From Pseudomonas sp. TTU2014-080ASC (GTDB taxonomy: Bacteria > Pseudomonadota > Gammaproteobacteria > Pseudomonadales > Pseudomonadaceae): 64,000 nucleotides of DNA. The notes under the pieces are model-generated. The model did no database searches. It was not told the origin of the DNA and saw only the letters and a list, made by a program, of their open reading frames with translations. Position 1 is the first letter of the stretch. Every line of letters starts with the position of its first letter. The DNA lies in contig NZ_LKKK01000013.1 of the NCBI RefSeq assembly GCF_001446935.1, forward strand, positions 1-64,000, written 5' to 3'. This document shows, piece after piece, positions 16,914 through 25,856 of the stretch. The translations under genes were made by a program, and so were the position numbers.

Positions 16914-17648
16914 ATGAAATTGCAAAATAAAGTTGCTTTTGTAACAGGTGCAGGCCAAGGCATGGGCCAGGCAATCGTCCGTCGCTTTGTTGCTGAAGGT
17001 GCCAAGGTGGTAGCTGCTGACATCAACCTGGCCAGCCTCAAGGACGGCCTGGCCGATCTGGGCGACAGCGTGCTCCCTGTTGAGTGCAACGTGGGTGACA
17101 GCGCTTCGGTCAGTGCGGCCATGGCAGCAACTGAACAACATTTCGGTCGTCTTGATATCGTCGTCAACAACGCCGGTGTTGGTGGCCTGGACAGCTTCCT
17201 GGAAACCCCGGACGAAAGCTGGCAGCGTGTGATCGGCGTTAACCTGACCGGTACATTCTTCTGCGCTCGTGAAGGCGCCAAGCTGATGATCAAAGGCGGG
17301 CAGGGCGGCAGCATCATCAACCTGTCCAGTACCTCGGCGCTGACCGGCGAAGGTCCTAACCATTACTGCGCATCCAAGGCCGGTGTTATGGGCCTGACCC
17401 GTGGTATCGCCCGTGAGTTGGCCAGCCAGGGTATTCGTGTGAACACGCTGGTGCCCGGCCCAACCAACACGCCGATGATGGCCGGTATCCCCGATGAAAT
17501 GATGAAAGACCTGCTCAAAGGCGTGCCGCTGGGCCGTCTCTGTGAAGTGGATGAAATCGCTGCTGTGGCTGTGTTCCTGGCCTGCGAAGACTCCAGCTTT
17601 ATGACTGGCCAAAACGTTGCCGTTAACGGCGGCATGTCCTTCATCTAA
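16914..17648 (+). CDS. short-chain dehydrogenase/reductase
   Basis: 244-residue SDR with TGAGQGMG cofactor motif, NNAG, Ser in NLSSTSA and YCASK catalytic Tyr-Lys. ATG 16914 follows GCAGGAG; the reading frame is open further upstream but without a ribosome site. First gene of a rightward SDR-SDR-SnoaL operon with 13-bp and 6-bp spacings. Acidic residue in the ADIN segment after beta-2 suggests NAD preference. Likely a hydroxyl dehydrogenase on the alicyclic substrate; specificity unknown. Confidence 0.88.
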   Translation: MKLQNKVAFVTGAGQGMGQAIVRRFVAEGAKVVAADINLASLKDGLADLGDSVLPVECNVGDSASVSAAMAATEQHFGRLDIVVNNAGVGGLDSFLETPDESWQRVIGVNLTGTFFCAREGAKLMIKGGQGGSIINLSSTSALTGEGPNHYCASKAGVMGLTRGIARELASQGIRVNTLVPGPTNTPMMAGIPDEMMKDLLKGVPLGRLCEVDEIAAVAVFLACEDSSFMTGQNVAVNGGMSFI

Positions 17649-17661
17649 TCGGAGTCAGCTC

Positions 17662-18435
17662 ATGTCCAATCAATTGCAGGGAAAAATTGCCTTTGTAACC
17701 GGTGCCAGCTCCGGTATCGGTGAAGCCACCGCGCTGCGCTTTGCGGCTGAAGGTGCGCTGGTTGTGCTGTGCGGCCGTCGTGCAGAGCCGCTGGAGCAAG
17801 TCAAACAAACCATCATCAATGCCGGTGGCAAGGCTGAAGTGGCGGTGGCAGATGTCAGTGTTGAGGCTGAAATCGTCGCGGCTATTGAAGGTGTTGCGCA
17901 GCGTCATGGCCGTTTGGATATTTTGGTCAACAACGCCATGGCTTATACCTGGGGCTCAGTGGACAGCATGAGCACCGAGCAATGGCACGCCAACTTCCAG
18001 ACCACCGTAGACGGCACGTTCTGGGGTGTGCGCACCGCCGTCCGCCTGATGAAAGACTCCGGTGGCGGCTCCATCGTCAACATCGCCTCTATCTGTGGCC
18101 AGTTCGGTACTGCCTGGATGACCGGTTATTCGGCTGCTAAAGCCGCTGTGATCAACTTCAGCCGTGCGGTCGCCAGTGAAGGTGCTGCCTATAACATCCG
18201 CTGCAACGTGATTATTCCCGGTGTGGTCGAGACTCCGGCAATGGCTGGCATGCTCAGCGATCCTAAAGCTCGCAGCAACACTGAAAAATTGATCCCGATG
18301 AAGCGCGTTGGTCGCTCCGAAGAACTGGCCAGTGCCATTTTGTTCATGGCCAGTGATGAATCGTCCTATGTCACCGGCGCCACACTCAACGTGGATGGTG
18401 GTCGCAGCTCTGACCTCTATACCGTGCTGGAGTAA
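17662..18435 (+). CDS. short-chain dehydrogenase/reductase
   Basis: 257-residue SDR with TGASSGIG (about 13-20), NNAM in place of the usual NNAG, Ser in NIASICG and YSAAK as the Tyr-Lys pair. CGRR after beta-2 suggests NADP preference, unlike the upstream SDR. ATG 17662 is preceded by CGGAG. Middle gene of the SDR-SDR-SnoaL operon. Two SDRs with apparently different cofactors side by side could oxidise and reduce hydroxyls at different positions or epimerise one; this is inference. Confidence 0.87.
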   Translation: MSNQLQGKIAFVTGASSGIGEATALRFAAEGALVVLCGRRAEPLEQVKQTIINAGGKAEVAVADVSVEAEIVAAIEGVAQRHGRLDILVNNAMAYTWGSVDSMSTEQWHANFQTTVDGTFWGVRTAVRLMKDSGGGSIVNIASICGQFGTAWMTGYSAAKAAVINFSRAVASEGAAYNIRCNVIIPGVVETPAMAGMLSDPKARSNTEKLIPMKRVGRSEELASAILFMASDESSYVTGATLNVDGGRSSDLYTVLE

Positions 18436-18441
18436 GGCCCG

Positions 18442-19071
18442 ATGGAGAATCAGGATTTGCTTGCACGCATAGATCGCCTGGAGTCGCTCGACGAAATTCG
18501 TCAGCTCGCGGGCAAATATGCATTGTCGTTGGATATGCGTGATCTGGACGCCATGGCTAATTGCTTCGCCCCGGATGTGCGTGTCGGCCGAGATAAAGTC
18601 GGACGGGCGCATCTCAAGGCTTGGCTGGATGACACCATGCGCTTGCAGTTTCATGGCACATCGCACCACCTTGGTCAGCACATCATTGAGTTCAAAGACC
18701 CGGATCACGCAACAGGGGTGGTCTATTCCAAGAACGAGCATGAGACCGGCCCCGAGTGGGTCATCATGCAGATGCTCTACTGGGATGACTACGAGCGCAT
18801 CGACGGGCGCTGGTGCTTCCGCCGTCGCTTGCCGTGCTACTGGTACGCCACTGACCTGAACAAGCCGCCGATTGGCGGCCTGAAAATGCGTTGGCCGGGC
18901 CGTGAGCCCTATTCAGGCAGCTTCCATGAGCTGTTCCCGTCATGGGATGCCTTCTGGGCCAGTCGCCCGAACAAAGATGAGCTGCCAGAGATTGCCCAAC
19001 CTGCTCCGCTAGAGCAGTTCCTCACCACCATGCGCCGTGGTGCGGGTGATCCAAAGATTCGTGTGCGTTAA
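18442..19071 (+). CDS. SnoaL-like (NTF2-fold) protein, possible dehydratase or isomerase
   Basis: 209-residue protein whose first ~150 residues fit the SnoaL-like/NTF2 cone fold: IRQLAGKYALSLDMRDLDAMANCFAPD followed by FHGTSHHLGQHII. This family includes scytalone dehydratase, ketosteroid isomerase-like proteins and bile-acid 7alpha-dehydratases. It starts 6 bp after the second SDR, so it is co-transcribed. A His-rich pocket (H at about 70-75) and an acidic residue near the N-terminal helix would suit acid-base chemistry. A dehydratase removing a ring hydroxyl is an attractive but untested assignment. The C-terminal ~50 residues (after MRWPGREP) are an extension. Confidence 0.75.
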   Translation: MENQDLLARIDRLESLDEIRQLAGKYALSLDMRDLDAMANCFAPDVRVGRDKVGRAHLKAWLDDTMRLQFHGTSHHLGQHIIEFKDPDHATGVVYSKNEHETGPEWVIMQMLYWDDYERIDGRWCFRRRLPCYWYATDLNKPPIGGLKMRWPGREPYSGSFHELFPSWDAFWASRPNKDELPEIAQPAPLEQFLTTMRRGAGDPKIRVR

Positions 19072-19088
19072 CTAGCTGCTCAACCTTT

Positions 19089-19133
19089 GCCCTTCTACCT
19101 GAGTGTGCCTGGTCGCAGGTGGGAGGGCTTTTT
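19089..19133 (+). terminator. intrinsic terminator after SDR-SDR-SnoaL operon
   Basis: Thirteen-base-pair stem GCCCTTCTACCTG / CAGGTGGGAGGGC (two G-T pairs, loop of about 14) followed by five T residues. Confidence 0.82.
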
Positions 19134-19191
19134 AATGCTGAGCTGAGAGAGCCACCTTCGCGTATGGCTGCTCGTATGAGGAATTGCATCT

Positions 19192-20256
19192 GTGAACTTA
19201 CTGTTCCAACCACTTAAATTGGGTGAGCTGAATCTAGCCAACCGTATTGTTATGGCTCCTATGACGCGTAGTCGGGCCGACGAGAATGCTGTGCCAACTG
19301 AGTTGATGGTTGAGTATTACCGCCAGCGTGCCAGTGCAGGGCTGATAATTGCAGAAGGCACTGCACCTTCTGCCGATGGCTTAGGGTACTGTCGCACCCC
19401 CGGAATTTTTAACGAACTACAGGTTAGCGCCTGGCGTAAAGTCACCGATGCCGTGCACGCAGAGGGTGGCCTGATCGTACTTCAGCTGATGCACGTTGGA
19501 CGTGCCGCCAGCCGTTATAACAAGCCTGAGGGGGCACGCACCGTGGCTCCATCGGCCATACGAGCCAACGTACAGCTCTACAGCGATGCCGCCGGAATGG
19601 TGGATACCGACGAGCCCCATGCCTTGACCACAGAAGAAGTGCAGGCAGTGGTGGAAGACTACCGCCGCGCAGCCATTCTGGCGCGGGAAGCAGGCTTTGA
19701 TGGGGTTGAACTGCATTGCACCAGTGGTTATTTGCCGATGCAGTTTATGGCCAGCGGGAGTAATCAGCGCACCGATCAGTACGGTGGCAGCGTTGCAAAT
19801 CGGGTGCGTTTCCCGGCAGAAGTGTTGGCCGCCATGGCCGACAGCATTGGTGCCGGGCGGGTGGGTTATCGCATGTGCCCGGGCAATCCCTACAACGACA
19901 TCGTTGATGAGGACCCTGTTGCCACGGCCGTTGCCCTGATGCAGGCGGTTGCCGATTTACCACTTGCTTACCTGCACATCATGCGCTCACCCGTGACAGG
20001 TTTGGATGCCTTCGCGCTAGTGGAAGAACACAGCACCGTACAACTGATCATCAATGATGGGTTTGATGGGGAATCAGCTGAACGTTCACTGGACAACGGA
20101 CATGGTCAGGCCGTTTCGTTTGGGCGCCATTATGTTGCCAATCCGGATCTGGTTGAGCGTTTGCGTAACGCACGACCGCTGGCCACGCTTAACCGTAAGA
20201 CGCTGTATACCGCTGGGGCAGAAGGCTATACCGATTACCCCGCATGGGCAGTCTGA
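19192..20256 (+). CDS. Old Yellow Enzyme family NADH:flavin oxidoreductase with His-Ser active site
   Basis: 354-residue OYE of the XenB/NemA class that reduces activated C=C bonds with FMN. Start is GTG 19192 with TGAGGA nine bases upstream; the product begins NLLFQPLKLGELNLANRIVM. YGGSVANRVRFPAEV and GRHYVANPDL are family blocks. The substrate-binding pair normally His-x-x-Asn (or His-His) is H175-C-T-S178, i.e. Asn is replaced by Ser (codon AGT, 19723-19725), while Y180, matching OYE1 Tyr196, is kept. Last gene of the catabolic island, in its own unit. Substrate unknown. Confidence 0.88.
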   Translation: MNLLFQPLKLGELNLANRIVMAPMTRSRADENAVPTELMVEYYRQRASAGLIIAEGTAPSADGLGYCRTPGIFNELQVSAWRKVTDAVHAEGGLIVLQLMHVGRAASRYNKPEGARTVAPSAIRANVQLYSDAAGMVDTDEPHALTTEEVQAVVEDYRRAAILAREAGFDGVELHCTSGYLPMQFMASGSNQRTDQYGGSVANRVRFPAEVLAAMADSIGAGRVGYRMCPGNPYNDIVDEDPVATAVALMQAVADLPLAYLHIMRSPVTGLDAFALVEEHSTVQLIINDGFDGESAERSLDNGHGQAVSFGRHYVANPDLVERLRNARPLATLNRKTLYTAGAEGYTDYPAWAV

Positions 20257-20269
20257 CTTGCCGTGTAGG

Positions 20270-20303
20270 GCCACAAACGGGCATTCACTGTCCCGTTTGT
20301 GGC
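20270..20303. other. perfect 12-bp hairpin between convergent genes
   Basis: GCCACAAACGGG / CCCGTTTGTGGC with a 10-base loop in the 66-bp gap between the OYE gene and algW, which converge. No T-run on either strand; probably a bidirectional transcript-end hairpin. Confidence 0.55.
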
Positions 20304-20322
20304 GGATGGAGTGCTCTGGTGC

Positions 20323-21471
20323 TTAGTTTTGCTTGGCTTCTACCGCTGGCCGAATCCCAACTTCGGCGTTCAGTTTCAAGGTTTTGCCTGCACGCAGGAT
20401 GGTGATTTGGATGGTTTGTCCGGGTCTGGTTCGGGCGACTTGGTTCATGGCGCTGCGCCCATCATTAGTCTCCGCACCATCAATCTTTAGGATCAAATCT
20501 CCGGGTTGCAAACCTGCACGCTGTGCTGGTCCGTTGCGGTACACACCGGCAACCACGATGCCTGGGCGGCCATCAAGTCCGAACGACTCTGCCAGCTCAG
20601 GCGTCATGGGCTGTACTTCAATCCCCAGCCAACCGCGGATGACCTTGCCGTGTTCGATGATGGCCTGCATCACCTCCAGAGCCAGCTTGGCCGGGATAGC
20701 GAAACCAATGCCCTGTGATCCGCCGGACTTGGAGAAAATGGCGGTATTGATGCCCACCAAGTTGCCGTAGGCGTCTACCAGTGCGCCACCGGAGTTGCCA
20801 GGGTTGATCGCGGCATCGGTCTGGATGAAGTCTTCGTAGGTATTCAGGCCCAACTGGTTGCGCCCAGTGGCACTGATAATGCCCATGGTCACGGTCTGAC
20901 CGACCCCAAATGGGTTACCGATGGCCAGCGTTACATCACCAATGTTGATCTTGTCAGAGCGGCCCATGGTGATGGCTGGAATGTTTGGCAGATCAATCTT
21001 CAACACCGCAAGATCAGTTTCCGGGTCGGTGCCGATGATACGGGCTACGGTTTCACGGCCGTCTTTGAGCGCCACAACCAAATGCTCGGAACCAGCAACC
21101 ACGTGATTATTAGTTAACAGGTAGCCTTCCGGACTCATGATCACTGCCGACCCCAGGCTGGACTCCATGCGTCGCTGTTGGGGCAGGTTGTCACCGAAGA
21201 AGCTGCGGAACTCGGGGTCCTCAAACAGCGGGTGAATAGGCCTGCTCACCACTTTGGTGCTGTACAGGTTGGCTACAGCAGGCGAGGCCAGCTTGACCGC
21301 ATCGGTATATGAAACCGGGCCTTGTTGCATGCGTCCATAAAACGGACCCATGGTGATATGAGCAGTTTTCTCGGGTAGTCCGACCCATTTTGGAAAATAA
21401 GCCATGATCAGCAGTGCAAGCAGCACGCCGACCAGAAGGGGCCAGCCTAAAAAGCGCAGGGCCTTAAGCAT
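20323..21471 (-). CDS. algW: AlgW/DegS-type periplasmic serine protease
   Basis: Site-1 protease that cleaves the anti-sigma factor MucA/RseA in envelope stress and, in pseudomonads, controls alginate. 382 residues: an N-terminal membrane anchor (about 8-25), trypsin-like protease domain with catalytic H123 (NNHVV), D153 (ETDLAV) and S227 (NPGNSGGAL), and one PDZ domain (about 275-365, with GWLGIEV and AGLQPGDLILKIDG). A single PDZ and membrane anchor separate it from DegP/MucD. It marks the border between the catabolic island and conserved chromosome. Confidence 0.95.
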   Translation of the reverse strand: MLKALRFLGWPLLVGVLLALLIMAYFPKWVGLPEKTAHITMGPFYGRMQQGPVSYTDAVKLASPAVANLYSTKVVSRPIHPLFEDPEFRSFFGDNLPQQRRMESSLGSAVIMSPEGYLLTNNHVVAGSEHLVVALKDGRETVARIIGTDPETDLAVLKIDLPNIPAITMGRSDKINIGDVTLAIGNPFGVGQTVTMGIISATGRNQLGLNTYEDFIQTDAAINPGNSGGALVDAYGNLVGINTAIFSKSGGSQGIGFAIPAKLALEVMQAIIEHGKVIRGWLGIEVQPMTPELAESFGLDGRPGIVVAGVYRNGPAQRAGLQPGDLILKIDGAETNDGRSAMNQVARTRPGQTIQITILRAGKTLKLNAEVGIRPAVEAKQN

Positions 21472-21580
21472 GGATTCAGTCCTGAAGGTTGCGGGGGCAC
21501 ATCCCCCCCTTTAAGGTTGGCCATTATAGAGGCGAACACTAAGAAAGACGTGTTTCGTAATTTTTGTATAAGGAATTTAT

Positions 21581-22339
21581 ATGGCTATTTCGCTCACAGC
21601 TCTGGTTGAAGAAGCCAACCGTTATCTGAATGTATCGCGCATCAGTGATTACTGCCCCAATGGTTTGCAGATCGAAGGACGGCCTCAGGTTTCTCGAATT
21701 GTCAGTGGTGTGACCGCTAGCCTGGAGTTGGTCGAAGCGGCCATTGAAGCCGAAGCGGATGTGCTGTTGGTGCATCATGGCTACTTCTGGAAGGGTGAAA
21801 ACCCTTGCGTGACCGGGATGAAACAGCGTCGCCTGAAAGCGCTGCTGAGCAATGATGTCAGCCTGCTGGCTTACCACTTGCCACTGGATGTGCACCCTGA
21901 TGTGGGGAATAACGTTCAGCTTGCGGCGCGCCTGGGAATTACCGTCGAAGGCCCGTTGGAACCGGATAACCCGCGCACGGTAGGCCTGATAGGTTCACTG
22001 GCCGAAGCCATGTCAGCCCAGGCATTTGCCCGTCATGTGGGTGAAGTGCTCGGGCGCGAGCCGCTGCTGGTAGAGGGCTCCGACATGATCCGCCGTGTGG
22101 GCTGGTGCACCGGAGGCGGTCAGGGTTATATCGATCAGGCGATTGCAGCGGGCGTTGATCTGTATCTCAGCGGAGAGGCTTCTGAACAGACGTTCCACAG
22201 CGCCCGTGAAAACGGCATCAGCTTCATTGCGGCAGGCCATCACGCCACTGAGCGCTACGGAGTTCAGGCACTGGGGGATTACCTGTCCCGGCGCTTTGCG
22301 ATCGAGCACATTTTTATTGATTGCCCTAATCCGATCTGA
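21581..22339 (+). CDS. Nif3-like dinuclear metal centre protein
   Basis: 252-residue member of the Nif3/YbgI family (GTP cyclohydrolase I type 2 homologue), forming toroidal hexamers with a dinuclear metal site. Metal-binding HH in LLVHHGYFW (about 65-70) and the C-terminal AGHHATERYGV segment are present. The biochemical role remains poorly defined in the family. ATG 21581 follows AAGGA. It is divergent from algW and followed by a terminator, matching its usual position near algW in pseudomonads. Confidence 0.93.
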   Translation: MAISLTALVEEANRYLNVSRISDYCPNGLQIEGRPQVSRIVSGVTASLELVEAAIEAEADVLLVHHGYFWKGENPCVTGMKQRRLKALLSNDVSLLAYHLPLDVHPDVGNNVQLAARLGITVEGPLEPDNPRTVGLIGSLAEAMSAQAFARHVGEVLGREPLLVEGSDMIRRVGWCTGGGQGYIDQAIAAGVDLYLSGEASEQTFHSARENGISFIAAGHHATERYGVQALGDYLSRRFAIEHIFIDCPNPI

Positions 22340-22356
22340 TCGCTGCCATCGATAGG

Positions 22357-22391
22357 AGCCAACCTGGCAGGGTGTTGGGTTGGCTGTTTTT
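22357..22391 (+). terminator. intrinsic terminator after Nif3-like gene
   Basis: Stem AGCCAACC / GGTTGGCT with a 12-base loop followed by G and five T residues. Confidence 0.75.
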
Positions 22392-22535
22392 AATCGGCTG
22401 AGCGCAGCTGTACGGCTATATGCATATATGGTTTCGTTCTAAGTGCGCTCCTGATTAGAAGTAGGCGCTGTGCTAGAGTGCGCGCTCGTCCACGGCCCGC
22501 CGGCCCCCGAAAAATACCGTAATCCGTGAGTAGCC

Positions 22536-23453
22536 ATGCTCGACAAATTGACCCATCTGAAACAGCTGGAGGCGGAGAGTATCCACATCATTCGTGAAGT
22601 GGCCGCCGAATTCGACAACCCGGTAATGCTGTACTCCATCGGCAAAGACTCCGCCGTGATGCTGCATCTGGCGCGCAAAGCCTTTTTCCCAGGCAAGCTG
22701 CCGTTCCCGGTGATGCACGTCGATACCCGCTGGAAGTTTCAGGAGATGTACGCCTTCCGTGACAAGATGGTGGCGGAGATGGGCCTGGACCTGATTACCC
22801 ACGTCAACCCGGACGGTATCGCTCAGAACATCAACCCCTTCACCCATGGCAGTGCAAAACACACTGACATCATGAAGACCGAGGGGCTGAAACAGGCGCT
22901 GAACAAGTACGGCTTCGATGCCGCCTTTGGTGGCGCACGCCGTGACGAAGAAAAGTCCCGTGCCAAAGAGCGCGTGTACTCTTTCCGTGACAGCAACCAC
23001 CGCTGGGACCCAAAAAACCAGCGCCCGGAACTGTGGAATATCTACAACGGTAAGGTCAAGAAGGGCGAGTCCATTCGCGTCTTCCCGCTGTCCAACTGGA
23101 CCGAGCTGGACATCTGGCAATATATCTACCTTGAGCAAATTCCGATTGTGCCGCTGTACTTCGCTGCTGAGCGTGAAGTGATTGAGCGCAACGGCACGCT
23201 GGTGATGATCGACGACGACCGTATCCTCGAGCACCTCAGCGACGAAGAGAAATCCCGTATTCAGAAGAAAATGGTGCGCTTCCGTACACTCGGTTGCTAC
23301 CCGCTGACAGGCGCAGTGGAATCCACCGCCGCCACCTTGCCGGAAATCATTCAGGAAATGCTCCTGACCAAGACTTCCGAGCGCCAGGGCCGCGTCATCG
23401 ACCACGATGGGGCTGGTTCCATGGAAGAGAAAAAACGTCAGGGGTATTTCTAA
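22536..23453 (+). CDS. cysD: sulfate adenylyltransferase subunit 2
   Basis: 305-residue catalytic subunit of ATP sulfurylase, making adenosine 5'-phosphosulfate from ATP and sulfate in the cytoplasm. Contains the PP-loop-like [18 protein letters not shown] (about 33-50), [16 protein letters not shown] and the C-terminal GCYPLTGA segment. It overlaps nothing and is followed 1 bp later by cysNC, with which it forms the CysDN complex. Such operons are normally under CysB control; I could not identify a CysB site with confidence upstream. Confidence 0.97.
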   Translation: MLDKLTHLKQLEAESIHIIREVAAEFDNPVMLYSIGKDSAVMLHLARKAFFPGKLPFPVMHVDTRWKFQEMYAFRDKMVAEMGLDLITHVNPDGIAQNINPFTHGSAKHTDIMKTEGLKQALNKYGFDAAFGGARRDEEKSRAKERVYSFRDSNHRWDPKNQRPELWNIYNGKVKKGESIRVFPLSNWTELDIWQYIYLEQIPIVPLYFAAEREVIERNGTLVMIDDDRILEHLSDEEKSRIQKKMVRFRTLGCYPLTGAVESTAATLPEIIQEMLLTKTSERQGRVIDHDGAGSMEEKKRQGYF

Positions 23454-23454
23454 T

Positions 23455-25350
23455 ATGTCGCACCAATCCGAACTGATCAGCGAAGACATCCTCGCTTACC
23501 TGGCTCAACACGAGCGTAAAGAACTGCTGCGTTTCCTCACTTGCGGCAACGTCGATGACGGCAAGAGCACCCTGATTGGCCGCCTGCTGCACGACTCCAA
23601 GATGATCTATGAGGACCATCTGGAAGCCATCAGCCGCGACTCGAAAAAAGTCGGTACCACCGGTGACGATATCGACTTGGCACTGCTGGTGGATGGTCTG
23701 CAAGCCGAGCGCGAGCAGGGCATCACCATCGACGTGGCGTACCGCTATTTCAGCACCGCTAAGCGCAAATTCATCATCGCCGACACCCCCGGCCATGAGC
23801 AGTACACCCGCAACATGGCCACTGGTGCGTCCACCTGTGACTTGGCAATTATCCTGATCGACGCCCGTTACGGCGTGCAGACTCAGACCAAACGCCACAG
23901 CTTTATCGCCAGCCTGCTGGGGATCAAACACATCGTTGTGGCCGTCAACAAGATGGACCTCAAAGACTTTGACCAGGGCGTTTTCGAGCAGATCAAAGCC
24001 GATTACCTGAAGTTCGCCGAAGGTATCTCGCTCAAGCCGACTTCCCTGTACTTCGTGCCAATGTCTGCCCTGAAGGGCGACAACGTCGTGAACAAGAGCG
24101 AACGCTCGCCTTGGTACGATGGCCAGTCGCTGATGGAAATTCTGGAAACCGTTGAGGTTTCAGGCGACCGTAACTTCACTGACATGCGTTTCCCGGTGCA
24201 GTACGTTAACCGTCCGAACCTGAACTTCCGTGGCTTCGCCGGCACCCTGGCCAGCGGTATCGTGCGTAAGGGCGACGAAGTTGTAACCCTGCCATCCGGC
24301 AAGGGCAGCAAGGTCAAATCAATCGTCACCTATGAAGGTGAGCTGGAGCAGGCCGGTCCGGGCCAAGCTATCACCATCACCCTGGAAGATGAGATCGACG
24401 TCTCCCGTGGTGACATGCTGGTGCATGCTGACAACCGTCCGCAGATCGCTGATAACTTTGAAGCGATGCTGGTGTGGATGTCGGAAGAGCCGATGCTGCC
24501 GGGCAAAAAATACGACTTCAAACGCGCCACCAGCTATGTGCCGGGTTCCGTGGGTTCGATTGAACACCGCGTGGACGTGAACACCCTGGAGAAGGGCGCT
24601 GCCAGCAGCCTGCAACTGAACGAAATCGGCAAAGTGCGTATCGCACTGGATGCGCCGATTGCGTTGGACGGTTACGAGCAAAACCGCACCACCGGCTCGT
24701 TTATCGTTATCGACCGTTTGACCAACGGCACCGTAGGTGCGGGCATGATCATCGCTGCGCCACAAGCGCAAGGTGGCAGCCAGCATGGCAAGGCCGCCCA
24801 CGTGTCTACCGAAGAGCGCGCTAACCGCTTTGGCCAGAAACCGGCTACTGTGTTGTTCAGCGGTCTTTCCGGTGCAGGTAAGAGCACCTTGGCTTATGCG
24901 GTTGAACGCAAACTGTTCGATGCTGGTCGTGCTGTATACGTGCTGGATGGCCAGAATCTGCGCCACGACCTGAACAAAGGCCTGCCGCAAGATCGCGCTG
25001 GTCGCACCGAGAACTGGCGTCGCGCCGCCCATGTGGCGCGTCAGTTCAACGAAGCAGGCATCATCACTCTGGCCGCCTTTGTGGCACCAGATGCGGAAGG
25101 TCGTGAACAGGCGAAAACCCTGATCGGCAATGATCGTCTGATCACTGTGTATGTGCAGGCATCCCCGCAGGTTTGCGCCGAGCGTGATCCGCAGGGCCTG
25201 TATGCCGCTGGTGGCGACAACATTCCGGGTGAATCCTTCCCGTACGATGTGCCGCTGAATGCCGATCTGGTGATCGACACTCAATCGGTATCGGTTGATG
25301 AGGGCGTTAAGCAGGTGTTGGCGCTGCTGCGTGAGCGCGGTGCAATCTGA
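23455..25350 (+). CDS. cysN: sulfate adenylyltransferase subunit 1 / adenylylsulfate kinase fusion
   Basis: Bifunctional CysNC of 631 residues starting at ATG 23455. The N-terminal EF-Tu-like GTPase ([29 protein letters not shown]) powers sulfate adenylylation with CysD; beta-barrel domains follow; the C-terminal ~190 residues are an APS kinase ([16 protein letters not shown]-loop, [10 protein letters not shown]) making PAPS. An upstream in-frame GTG/ATG region overlaps cysD and lacks a ribosome site. The fused form is usual in Pseudomonas, whereas E. coli has separate cysN and cysC. Confidence 0.97.
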   Translation: MSHQSELISEDILAYLAQHERKELLRFLTCGNVDDGKSTLIGRLLHDSKMIYEDHLEAISRDSKKVGTTGDDIDLALLVDGLQAEREQGITIDVAYRYFSTAKRKFIIADTPGHEQYTRNMATGASTCDLAIILIDARYGVQTQTKRHSFIASLLGIKHIVVAVNKMDLKDFDQGVFEQIKADYLKFAEGISLKPTSLYFVPMSALKGDNVVNKSERSPWYDGQSLMEILETVEVSGDRNFTDMRFPVQYVNRPNLNFRGFAGTLASGIVRKGDEVVTLPSGKGSKVKSIVTYEGELEQAGPGQAITITLEDEIDVSRGDMLVHADNRPQIADNFEAMLVWMSEEPMLPGKKYDFKRATSYVPGSVGSIEHRVDVNTLEKGAASSLQLNEIGKVRIALDAPIALDGYEQNRTTGSFIVIDRLTNGTVGAGMIIAAPQAQGGSQHGKAAHVSTEERANRFGQKPATVLFSGLSGAGKSTLAYAVERKLFDAGRAVYVLDGQNLRHDLNKGLPQDRAGRTENWRRAAHVARQFNEAGIITLAAFVAPDAEGREQAKTLIGNDRLITVYVQASPQVCAERDPQGLYAAGGDNIPGESFPYDVPLNADLVIDTQSVSVDEGVKQVLALLRERGAI

Positions 25351-25406
25351 TTACCGCTGGTAATGCAAAAGCCCCGCTCAAGTAGCGAGATGCTGTTGTA
25401 TTAAAG

Positions 25407-25443
25407 AAATGCCGTAGACCTACCGTGGTCTACGGCATTTTTG
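25407..25443 (+). terminator. strong intrinsic terminator after cysNC
   Basis: Fourteen-base-pair perfect stem AAATGCCGTAGACC / GGTCTACGGCATTT (loop TACCGT) ending in a T-run; near-symmetric, so it could act in both directions. Confidence 0.92.
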
Positions 25444-25856
25444 TTTCGGTTACCAAATAGTTCATACAAACTGACTCAAGACTGGTAGTGGCGTTACTGG
25501 GTTTTCGATGTCGACTTTGTGGAGGGTTTCGCCCTTCTCGGGCGAGCTACTTTCTTCTTGGAGAAAGTAGCCAACCGCTGCCCTGTCATCCGGCCCTCCG
25601 CTTCGCTGAGGGTTCGTGCCCAGAATTATCGTTCCGGAGGTGCGTCGCGAAGGGCCATCCATGGCCCATCGCGACTTTCGCGGCATCCATGCCGCTCAAC
25701 CCCCTGCACGAAAATCCTGGTCACCCTCCTGAGTGGGCACAAGTGTTGTTCTCACGCTTTATGAGTTTCAGCAATTTCAAAAGAAACAGTATTACCAGTG
25801 GGAGTGGGGTTGTTATCGCTGTTCAGAACTCGGCGTAAGTCCCTCGCCTTTAAGCA
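25444..25856. repeat. non-coding gap with repeat-like palindromes
   Basis: No gene is supported in these 413 bp. A 10-bp inverted repeat GCTACTTTCT / AGAAAGTAGC (25546-25571) is embedded in a CGCCCTTCTCGGGCGAG context, followed by several short palindromes such as GGGCCATCCATGGCCC. This composition resembles dispersed intergenic repeats of pseudomonads. Short open frames across it show no protein-like signal. Confidence 0.5.

Noticed and set aside
22473..23489. 338-codon frame antisense to cysD
   Set aside because: cysD is unambiguous; the antisense frame has no domain signal.
25488..25838. Possible small gene(s) in the cysNC-DUF2254 gap
   Set aside because: Frames on both strands cross palindromic repeats, lack ribosome sites and have no protein-like pattern.
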